This document shows positions 23,790-35,600 of a stretch of 64,000 bases of DNA, piece after piece. The notes under the pieces are model-generated. The model was given only the letters and a program-made list of their open reading frames with translations. It was not told where the DNA came from and made no database searches. This DNA comes from Litoditis marina (lineage: Eukaryota; Nematoda; Chromadorea; Rhabditida; Rhabditidae): contig OZ038433.1 of NCBI GenBank assembly GCA_964036275.1, positions 38,659,336-38,723,335 of the forward strand, given 5' to 3'. Made by a program: the position numbers and the translations under genes. Each line of letters begins with the position of its first letter. Within the stretch, counting starts at the first letter, position 1.

Positions 23790-25511
23790 CTAGTAAAAAG
23801 CTCATGTGGAACGTCAAGAAATGAGAGAAAGTGGACATTGTTTGCTCAAATTTCACCATGTTCGAAGGATTTCACGCCACGTGAATCTAAAAAGAAATTA
23901 CAACTTCAGTCATATTACAGTAGAATGATCGTTCTTGTGAAACTCTTTCTGGATGTGAGACACATTTCGTCAAGTTAGTATTATATAAAACAGAATACTG
24001 ATTTTTTCAGTTTTCAGTAATGTTTCATTCACTGGTTAAATCCCAGTAAGTGTAATGATAACGTCCGTGTCCCGGCTTCAAATTCCTCATGAAGCAGACC
24101 ATTTATAAATTTAATTCAATTTCAAAATACCGATCGATTCGTATCGTTGCGGATCGCGTGTTCCCATCGTGCATTCATATATATGGCTTTGCATTAGAAA
24201 TGCACCTTTCAGCTGACATTTGTACTACTAAATGAGCAGATGCACAAAGCCTCGTTTGCATATTTATGTGTCTCAGAATGGGCACCACCTTGCCCGAACA
24301 AGAAAGACATTGGCGTAAGGACCAGTTGCTTTGATAAAGAAGTAGTAGTAATATTTGAATGATGAATCGCTTGAATCAAATATCCGTACGTTCTATATTT
24401 CCTGTGCTATTGGAGCTTTTCATGTTTCATCATCTAGAATTTGAAGAAAACGCTGTACAAGGTGAAAAAGTGTTTTATTTTATTTTGATTTCACTTAACC
24501 ACAATGTAACACATGCGACCCCTCGTATGTCAACGCTACTTGAATGATAATTTTTCTTTGTTTCAAAAACTTTCCAAAAGTTTAGTCCAGACAGCTTTCT
24601 GCGAGCAGCTAAAGTTGTTACCAACCACTTTAGGAGTTCTTCTAAATAATAGTTTTATTTCTTTCAAAACCCTCCCGAAAAGTTTCTTTCCAGACCGCTT
24701 CCTGAGCTACAGCGACAGCCTGCCCTCCAATTAGCACAGGTACCCTCGAACCTATATGTGAATAGGTGTACGGTAATTGTCGTGTCAAGAGTGGGCAGCT
24801 GGCGCCGTGCCAGCAGAGTCCTATTGACCTTCTACTTGTATACTGTATCAAGTAGATTAGCACTAACTAGGGTATTGGGTAACCGAATCGAGCAGAACAG
24901 GTACTCAACCCGCACGGATTGTCTTTCAGTGAGTAGCAAATTACAAGAATACGGCTGTCTTAAAGGGCCGGAACACGTGATGAATACGTAAACTGCTATT
25001 GAACCATGAGAACTAATTTCAAAAAAATAATTTTACATTGTTTTTTTTCTTTTTTCTCGGGGCTCATAACGTGTTTCAAGAACCTATGTGTTTCTGTTAG
25101 GATTTTTTGTAGAACACAATCAAGAGTGAATTAGAATCTCATCAAATCGTAATCATGAAATTCAGAATTGACCTGTGTTGTCACTCCCATGTTTCTATAC
25201 GTGTTGTCCATCGAAATCCTAGCGAACACAGCAGAAATTATGTGCATGTTGTTCGCTCGTCACGCAGTATGACGGTGGAGTTGAGTAATTTATTTCACTC
25301 CTGCCACTGCTTATCCGTCTCTCTCGGCAACAATTTGTCTATTTCTCTGTCTGGACCCTCTCCATCTACGTTGTCTCTCACGGTGGTCGTTGCTAGTGAC
25401 AAATGTAGATGCGAGGTGCACATATCTGACGATCGCATCGAAACATTCAGATATGCTGCGGGATAAGCTGCATCATACGAGGGACTTTCTCCATCTCTCT
25501 CTCTCTCTCCC

Positions 25512-25582
<71 letters not shown>

Positions 25583-27030
25583 CTCGCTTTCTCTCTTCAT
25601 CTCTTCTCCTCCCCCTCTCTACGTCTCGCTGTCTATCTTTCTTTCCATCTTTTTCTATCTCTCTCTCTTTCTTTCTCTCTCTCCGTCTTTCTCCAACTCT
25701 CTCACTACTTCTCTTCATCCCTCTCAGAGAATTACCGACATATGGTGTCCTTTATGCGTAAATAAGATATTGTGTCAGCCCAGAGAGGTACATCCTGGAC
25801 GAAATGTTCAGCTCAGAAAGACGTCATTAAAGACATAATATGTATCAAGAGTTTTCAGGGAATGAACAAGTGAAAAATATATCAACCTGGGTGTTGAATA
25901 AATTCAGTGAAAACCGCGCATGACATCGTTAATACCCAATAAACTCGTTTCTGTTTTCTTATGTTATTCATGGGCGAAAAGATGATTTCCTTGTTAACAA
26001 ATCTCCAGATAAGGAGCCCATAACTATAAATAATGTTTACCACTTTACTACAAAGTTTGATATCATCAATGCACTACGTCTGAATTTCGTTTCTCGAGAT
26101 TTGAGGACAATTCGGCTCGTTTGCAGTTAGTAAGTACCGTAGGTTGACACCGCAATCTAAACGTTATTCAGAGTTTCCTGACACTCGTTCTCTAATTGTC
26201 TGGGCTCTCCTCGTTCGTGTGCTATTTCGCCTCCCGGAGGAATAGAACGGTGGTGACAAGAGACGAATCAACTAGCACGTCTTCATTAAAGAAGCTCTAG
26301 AGAGAGAAACACCGCTTTGGTTGGAAAGAGGGGAAAATGAAGAGAGAAGAGGGAAAGAATTAGGAGGGAAAACAAAAAATAAGAGAAGATAATACAGAGA
26401 GGGAGATGGAAGAAAGAATACACAGGCAAATGACAAGAATAAAATCGCCGTGACATGGTGAATTGAAGAGAAGAGCAGAGAGAAAGTATGCTAGATTCTA
26501 GATCATCAGAATGCAAAAAGAAATGTAGAGCAACAGGAAGCAGAGTTGTGTTTGTTCATGCGTAAAACTTGTGTACGACATAATGAGAACGATCACACTA
26601 TTTTCACACTGTGAAGTATACTCAGATTCTGATTTTGTGCGTATAAAAGAATTCAGAGAGGTTGAGACTTGTGCATTGGGGAGCAGTTCCTATCTGCGTA
26701 TCATCCATCAGGTACCGTATCACAGTCACGCTGAAATGTAAGCTCTCCGCTCAACTATCCTGTGACCATCTCACCCGATTCTGGTCACATGTACTATGAA
26801 AATGTATACTTGGAGCTGCCAACTAGGCGATCATAATGTGATCGGTCAACCCTCACCACTTGGTGACTTGGACTACATGCGAAAACGGTTCAGGTAGGCG
26901 TCCTCAGGGCTACTCGGCTAACTGCATGTAAATATATTTCTCTCATTCCTCTATCTCTCACTTATTCATTCTCTCTCTCTTTATTTCTCTCTCTCTCTCT
27001 TAGGTTGATTTCTTACTCTTCTCCTTTCTG

Positions 27031-27061
<31 letters not shown>

Positions 27062-29691
27062 ATCATTCTCTCGCTACCTCCATTTGTTGCGCATCGAGGT
27101 TGCTTCGATACCGTAATAGCTCCCCAAGGTGCTCTATCGCAAGTGGCAAACATTCTCATAAATCAGCACAGCGCATCTGACGCTAATAACGATGTGCAAT
27201 TAACATGGAGCCACAAGCAACTTAGCAGGCTCAAGGGAGTGCCGAACCGGCCCTTTTACATGTGCCGACGAGAGTACACGGAACAACACTTTTCGTCTTT
27301 TTCGCAGGGACCACCGCTTCTTGTTCATACTTCACTCGAAGATAACTCTTGGGGGACATGGAGGGGGACATAGAGCGATATGCCTCATTCATCATGATTC
27401 ACTGATGTGTACTGTTCTAGAGCGATCTACACTCAGTCTCCTTCGTATGATACCCCAAACATAGAATTAGACTTGGGGAACTTAAAGGGGGGACATGAAT
27501 TAGACTTATGGAGAACAACATCGATTTCTTCATATTAACCGTCTTGGCATCAGACACGTGGGCGAAGATTGCCTCCACACTTCCATGAACTAGTTGTAGT
27601 ATGAACTCATTCATTTCTGTACAAAACCGCTTTTCAAGCGTCAGACTGAAACAATGTGTAAACTAGAGGTTCACATAAGCCGTGAGTGAACCCGTCATAT
27701 TATAATCTGACGTGCTCTAATTCTTCTGTGTTTCTCACGTTCACGTGACAATGATTTTGACTAGGAGTTCACTGTGCTCAGTTGCAATTGAAGCCACAAA
27801 TCATTTATGTTGCGTGGAAATGAATTGTGGCCGTGCAACCTTGGCCATTCTGATTGATACTGGCCAAATTCCCCGAAGACGTCGAGATGCCACTCAACGA
27901 ACACGGAAAACAATATTCCGCGCAGGAGTTGAGAAGACATCGCTCCCCGTGAGAATAGGACTACGGTAGGTAGACAAGACGGGGGGGGGAGCAACGTCTG
28001 TCAGTTGCAGTATGAGTTGGGGTGGAGGGGTGAAGGGGAAACGACTGCCTTCGAGTTGTAGTTTGATGTGGTCGCATTCCACCGATTCATGACCTAAACG
28101 CTCGGGGATCAAACTATAAACACAGCAGATAAAACCAACATGCATACAAACCTTCATGAAAACTGGTACTGAAAACAGTGAAAACGTCGCTTCAGTGAAC
28201 ATGAGTGTGATCTGTGATCTCTTTCTCTACCTCTCTCTTTTACTCACGCACTACATACCTCTCTTTCTCTTGCTCGCTGTCTATCTTCTCCTTCTCTCTC
28301 TCGTTCGTATATTCTGTGAGGGGTAAATTCCGATGTTCCCTTCCTCTCTCTCTCTCTCGCCGTCTCTCCCCTCTATATCTCTCTCGCTGTCTCTCTCTTT
28401 CGTTCGTATATCCTGTGAAGGGGAATTCCTCTCTCTCTCTCTCTCTCTCTATCATCCTCTCCTTCTATCGTTCGTATATCCTGTGAAGGGGGAATTCGGT
28501 TGTTTCCGTTTTCCTTCATCTTCCCCCAAACGAGGCCTTTTCATCGTCAATTAGCGTGTGCGGCATACGGTGGTTCGCGTGTGGTGCACCGGAAGTCAAA
28601 TGAGGATGACAAAAGGCAATGAGCCGACTGCCAAACTAAGGTCTCAGCCAGGGATTCAACTTGTAATGTGTATACTTTTAGTTCAACCTATGATGTGTAT
28701 ACTTTTAAATGGTTCAGCTACATGAAACGTGACACATTGGAATGGTCTAACTTAAGTCGTCAAATTATATGCCTTTCTCACACTTGTCTTGTCTATTTTT
28801 TGCTAGCAGTACAGAGTACACATATTTCCTCAAAATGAAAAACCTGTTTAAATGTAAGAACGCATCGAATGAGCGAGTAATATAAACTATTCGATTCCAT
28901 CCACTTTGTTCTCCCACCTAATTGGGTGCAGCTTCTTCCTGTATCAAACCTCAACTTGACGTGACGACAACTATTTTGATACATAATTCTTTTTCAATTT
29001 ATGAATGAACGAATACGGCACAACAAATTTTGACAGACAAAAGGAATAACACTTCAAAAAGCGCAAACAAAACGGTCTGGAAAACATTCTGATCTTCCTG
29101 ATTGAGAATGTGATTAGATACACCACCACAAAATAAACAAATTCAAGTAGAAAAACACTCGCAAAAAAGTACCCACACCGAAAAAGGTACACCGAATAAA
29201 AGCTATGCACACGGCAAGAAAAAAGATGAAGAGTTCTTTAGAAAATCACGAAACTAAGAAATAAGGAGGAGGAAATGAAGTGTGTAAACAGTGTTTACCA
29301 AACACCTCAACAACTAACCAGTGTAACTAGAGATACAGCGAATTCCGACAGTCTAATACAATTTTAACAATAATGAGAACAATAGTCTAGAGAACATTCA
29401 AACTCCCCTGATAGAGAATACGATAGAAATCACATAACAACGGAGATAACTCAAAACTGTTCAATATACTACTCTCACCACCAATGGCGAAAAAAGGCAC
29501 ATAAAACAAAAAATTCAGATAGTTGCTCAGAAATCAAACAGATCCATAACGAATACGACGTGAAATAGTGAAACTTTAGATTTTTCTTTCGAAAAACGTT
29601 TCGTCAGCGACTGAGTATTACGAAATATCGTGTATCAATCAACTGATTCATTTCCTACTCGTTATTGATTTTGTGAGAAAATATCAAAAAA
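23790..29691. other. ~5.9 kb without a convincing gene
   Basis: The stretch contains pyrimidine arrays at 25489-25700, 26962-27060 and 28214-28455 and a purine tract at 26290-26480. The remaining frames are short or low-complexity. One isolated exon-like frame at about 26783-26895 (+) is discussed as a finding. A 27-bp imperfect tandem repeat (TGTGTATACTTTTA twice) lies at about 28655-28710. The 3' UTR of the ankyrin gene should lie just below 29692. Confidence 0.45.
25489..25700. repeat. (CT)n array
   Basis: A pure CT core at 25517-25580 is flanked by imperfect pyrimidine sequence, in the gene-free stretch below the ankyrin gene. Confidence 0.9.
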
Positions 29692-32600
29692 TTAACAAAA
29701 CTTCTCCAGTTCGTCCACGATCTTCAGAGGTACCATATTGCCATGTTCATCCACCTGAAACTACAGGTAAAACTCAATCAATCGATATTCAAACATTAAC
29801 CTTAAGCACAGGTCAGAGAGGTAAACTGCCCAGGGGCATTTTTGTCGGGGGGGGGGGGGGGGGGGGGGGCTTGTAAAGGCCCCTAAAGGGACTGACATAT
29901 AAATTAAGTTAGCGAATTTCGCCAATTACCAACCCTTTTCTAAAAAAAATCGTATTTTTAAAGGAAATTGGTGGTACTGGCCAAATTACTGGAAAACAAG
30001 ATTAAAGAGCAACACTCAGTTGGCGTTCAGACTAACCGAACTCGCCATGCTGAGTGGCTTCTATTTCAACGAACTTCCACTGTATAGATTTTCATAAATT
30101 ATTGTATACCTACAATTGTCTGAATACACTAAATACAAAATCCGTGGGGGGTCATCTGAACCAAATTTCTCCCCACCACACTATTTCAGCGCTGCAACCT
30201 CCGATGAATTTGTTTTCAAATGGTGATAATAATCAAAACAGAAGGTTGAACTTCTGGCAAGAATTAGTTAAGCGATAAAACGATACACCGGATACTCGTA
30301 CAACAGTAAGGTCCTAATCACAAAAAATAGCGCGTTTTTAGAATGATTTTGGATCAGAGTTAGACAAATCCTCTGCTTTTCGGCGTGCCTGTTTTCCTAT
30401 CTTTTCTGGCCAATTGGAAAACTTTACTAGGATGTGAGGATACTCACCTTTTTGCTGGCATCAATACCCTCAGAAACTGCAACTTTCAGGTCATCCGACA
30501 GTGACAGTTCCCCAGATACACCTTCCTGTAAAAACACAGGTATGAAATGAAAACAAACTCAGAACAACTGTGAGAAATTCAATCTGGATGAAAAGTTCAC
30601 TTACAATTGTGTATTTGATGCTGCACAGTGACACTACAGGGGTACTGTAGCTCACACAGGCCCTCACCGCAATACAAATAATAGTTAACAAAATAGAGGG
30701 TGAGAGAGGGTGAGGGAGAGAGAGGGTGAGAGTGACAGAAAGCGAGAGAGAGAGAGAGACAGACAGACAGAGAGAGGGTGAGAGAGAGAGAGTGAGAGAG
30801 AGATAGAGGATAATTTCACCCACAGGAGATTCGGGCAGCCTGGCTCCAGCGCTAGTCAGACATCGCAGGACACACCACTGCTTCATTTCGTCTACCGCCA
30901 GCAGTGTACAAGCAACGGCCGCGTCCGACAAATCCTGTTCTATATTCTTCAGCGACATACAATAGTTCTGAAAAATACAAATAGTTGACCTGTCCCATCA
31001 TTTCAAAACTGTTCCATAGGAAGAAGCAATGAAACCTTAACTGTCATTTACTGGGAGGGGGGCTCAAAGTAGGACGAGTATGTGGACCAATTCCGACGCA
31101 TCGGTCCTTTAAACTGCAATTGAGAAATGTACTGCAGTTTAAATGACCGAAGCGTTGCGATTGGTCCACATAGTCGTTCTTCTTTAAGTATAATAATAAC
31201 GCCAAATCTATATGTAACCGGATTTTTGGTAACACTTTTTTGAGGTTACTTCACAGGTAACCTGTAACTAACCTAAGACTAAATTTCGGTTACCGTACAA
31301 AATAACGGTAAAAACCACTTGCGTTAGAAAAAAGGTAACCGCTTGTTCATTTTAGGTTACCAACCGGTTACCTACTAAGGTAAGCGGAAAAATAGGTTAC
31401 AAAAACCGGTTAGGTGTACCCAAAAAACCCGGTTACATATAGAATTCACCTTCTAAAAATGCGAACCTGATTAGTGTAGAGGGCGATAATGGCGTCGGCG
31501 ACTGTCCACATTTCATTGCAGACGGCCATCCAGAGACAGGAATGAGCAGAGATATCCCATGATTCTTCTCTACTTCCCCTAGCTACCCAATCATTCCATT
31601 CAACCAATTGCAGGGAGAGGGCTCTGAATGCGACGCTAATATACGGTGGATCCGAATCTAACCAAACCTTGTTACCCAAATGGTTTTTAATACCCTTTAT
31701 TTCAGGTCAGTAACCAGTTGGTAACTAACATGAAAAGCCGGTTACCCTTTAGTTACCTACTCAGACAACCTACAATCGGGTCAACAAAAACCGGTTAGGA
31801 ACATATTCTATCCTACGTTCATTTGATAACTGGTAATAGCCGGCGTAGTCTTTTTTTCCTTCTCTAACTTTTATGAATAATTAAAGTTGGCCTAATTTAA
31901 TTAAAGTTGGCCTAATTTAATCGAAAAACTAATGAAGAATCTGGCCTTAATAATCTCTGGATCTGGTACAATGATAAAGTGGGCTGTGGAGAGGAACAAC
32001 ATGATTTAGAAGCTTGTACCCGATGACCTTTTTCTGATGAGCGAGTGCCACAATTTGTGAATGTAAGAATGGTGAACCGTTACTTATAATGGCAATCCTA
32101 TAATAACTTTCACATTTGTTGGTCGTGAAACATCTTATTTAGAGTAGGACGAGTATGTGGGCCAATACCGACGCATCGGTCCTTTAAAAACTGCAATTGA
32201 AAAATGTATTGCAAGGTTAAAGGACCAAAGCGTTGGGTCTGGTCCACATAATCGTCCATCTTTAAACTCACTCTTGTTCATGACGAATAGCGTGAAAGAG
32301 GAATTCGTCTGCTTGTAAACTGGGCATAGAGTGAAGCCTCAGATACTCGACGACATCCTGGAATCACTTATTTCAAGATAACTTACGATTTTCTCTTTAA
32401 TATTTCAATATTTATTCAAAACATTCATGTACTCCACACATAGTACAAATATGAACTAATGTATCACATGGTGTTCTCTCAACTTCTTGCTTAATGTGCT
32501 TTCCGAACTAGGGCGAGCCAAGGTTCAGAGCGCAAAGGAACAATGTTAGAGTTAACGTGAAGTTGTGGTTAAGGTTTCTCACCACTACAATTCGAAAGTG

Positions 32601-35600
32601 TGGCATACAGTAATAATAGGAAGAAACGTTTCAATAACAGGTGTCATGTCACGCTCGAAGCTTTTTTTGCAAAATAAGAGCTTCGTGTGTCAACAGGGCA
32701 AATCAATGACGAACAAATGATTGAACCAAAACGAAACCATTTCTACGTTGACAGAGTGCATAATGCACGTCTCTATAAGTTTTATTCCACGTCGACTAGA
32801 AGTTTCATTTTGGTTTAAGACGAGACGTACGAACTCGAGAGTTCCCCTACATTTTCCAAAGTGACTTTCGAGAAAAATCCTATTCATTCGTATACGCGTT
32901 CACATACTACAACAAATGGACAATCCTGTTCGTATTACAAATTTATAAAGACCATGTTCAATCATTAGTGTGTAACTGCATAATGTGGAAGTCAGTTGAA
33001 AGTAGACGGACGGTCTACTCTGATGCAGCTCACCCATATCCTAGTAGAGTTGTCCGAACATCCACAAAAAATCGAAATACGGAGTACGGACTAATTTCTC
33101 GTCGAAATCGATGAAATTTGTCAATTATTACTACCAAATCGGACCCCTTTCTGTCGAACCTTACTGGTGTATGAGCTCAATTTCATGAGGGAAGTGAGTG
33201 TAACTGTCTTCATTTGCATACCTGGTTACCATGTAACATAGCCACCACCAATGGGTTCCAACCGCTCATATCAGATAGTGTCAGACAACCAGACTCCCAT
33301 CGATGAAGTAACTTGACCTGACAAACACAAACGAAACATACACGTATAATAATTACAATAATACAACATTAATGAATTTAGCGAGACCGGACACCGCCAA
33401 CGTGGAGTTAATTGCACAAGCTACTAGGGCTGGTGCTCGGAAAATTAATGACAAATTTGATGATAATAAACACGTCAAATTTCATATCGTTGTATCAGGT
33501 TGTCTGTCTCTTACTGCCTATATAGCCACAGATTTCATTATACTCCATTTCACCAATCGATAACTTTCTATCGTAATCTTTCGAATATTCAAGGGAATTT
33601 ATCGAACCAACTGTGATTGTAGTAACCAATGTGGAATACGAACTCAAGAAGTTTAAACTATTTGCAATAACTACAAGATATGAAACACTTACTTAAAAGT
33701 TAAAAGACTTACAATCTTTCTGTAGACGGCGTGAAACAGACTATATCTAACTCTAAACGAACCATGGGCAAATCATTGTTGATGGTAGCAATGTGAATGG
33801 GAGACGGCTGACTGGGACCCCCCATTTGGTCCATCAAATAATAGCCGGGCGAGTCCAAGCCGCCCAGAAACTTCTCCATCATCACTACGTTACCTGAACT
33901 CCTGAACTCCAGTAAAGTTGTCCGAATAGTCTACAAATTCACAAAACAGACTATATTTCGGCCAACAGCGAGTGAATTGTCCGATTTACGATTCGAAATC
34001 ATGAAGTTGTATGTATTTTTGTTGGAAAACAGATTATTTTCTGTAGAATAGTCGCATCTTACTGATGTATGCTTGAACAACAAGATAAACTCTAGCTACA
34101 CTCACGGAATTTTCAGAAAAAGCCAGTCAACTTTAAATATGTTGACTCACTAAAAAATCTTCTGTTCGCTACTTGTCCAACTTTCCCTCAGAAACTTATG
34201 AACTTGTGAGCCACTTGATTGGAAGTGGGAGTGTATTCACTACCCCTTGAGGTCAGAGTGGGAAGCAACTATGATGATCGATCGATAGGTCAAATCGATA
34301 TCTATGTTTCACGCTTTCAGGCATCCTGCTTCCTAATATGGAGACTGGAAAAATGCCAATTCTATATGTACCGTTTTTTTGTTGATAACCTGACCGGTTT
34401 TTGGTGACCCATTTTATTAGGTTACCTCACAGGTAGCCAACCGGTAGGTAACCTAAAACCAAACTTCGGTTACCATAGAAACTAACGGTGAAAATCACAT
34501 TTCGGTTAGAAAAACAGGTAACCGGTTTGTAATTTTAGGTTACCAACCGGTTACCTACAGAGGTAACCTGAAAAATAGGTCACCAAAAACCGGTTACATA
34601 TGGAATTCACCCTAGAAGTATGAGCGTACCCACGGCACATGGACATACCGCTATCTGCGATTTCCCGCACAACTTGTTCTATATTACGGCGATCTTTGAG
34701 AAGGTGAGAGCCAAACATTATGTGAGCTTCCTTGAACAGTTCTTCATTTCCATATGATGCTGCGATGCTGATGGTGTTTTCCTGAAATCTCGGAGCATTT
34801 CAATTGTTTTGTCCGGCACAGTCTGAACATAATCCAGTAAAGCGTCCAAATAGCCGAAAAAAATCGAGAAAATGGGTTATCAAATTTTAGGAAGGTCGTC
34901 AATTTCTCCTGCAAAAGCATTCATTTTTAGGAATAGTCACTTACCCTCTTCCCCATGTTCACTGATTATACGTTTTTATGGTTTTTATCCGAAGTAGGAT
35001 AAACTAAACAACTAGTCCTACTACTACTAGATTTACTTCCGGTCAACAGTCTCACTCGGTTGTCTCACTATTTCTCCAACCACTTCGGTGGATAAGGCTC
35101 TGAAGACGGCGAACCCGCCGAAACGTCAGCACTAAATAAAGAACATCATATCACCTCGTGTTCGGTCTAACAAGAAAACCAACAATAAACAACTAGTGAT
35201 TCATTCCCTGATTTTGCGGTAAGATGGATTATGTATTTTGGTATAACAAACAAGACACATTCAGTAATTGAGGACGGACAAGTCAATCCTGATATAACAA
35301 GCTGTGCCAGCAACTGATAACCGAACGACGAAACGAGATGCGCTATTGGAAACAAACATTTTACAACTCCTCGTAATTTTTACAAAACAAGAGAAACGGG
35401 GCGGTTCACATATCCAATAGGGTTGCATGCAACCAGGTTGCATGTGTACAAAACTATTGGTTACTGTCAAATGCAACCAAATTTGTCTACAGTGAGATAT
35501 ATTGGTTATGTAATGTGATTTTGGTTGCATTTGAGATTAACCTAGTTGCATTTTAAAAGCAACCCGGTTGCATTTGAAAAGCAGCCCGGCTGCATTCGAA

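Noticed and set aside
27005..27373. Plus-strand 122-codon frame
   Set aside because: The first third is a CT array; the rest has no motif, and no splice partners or conserved pattern are visible.
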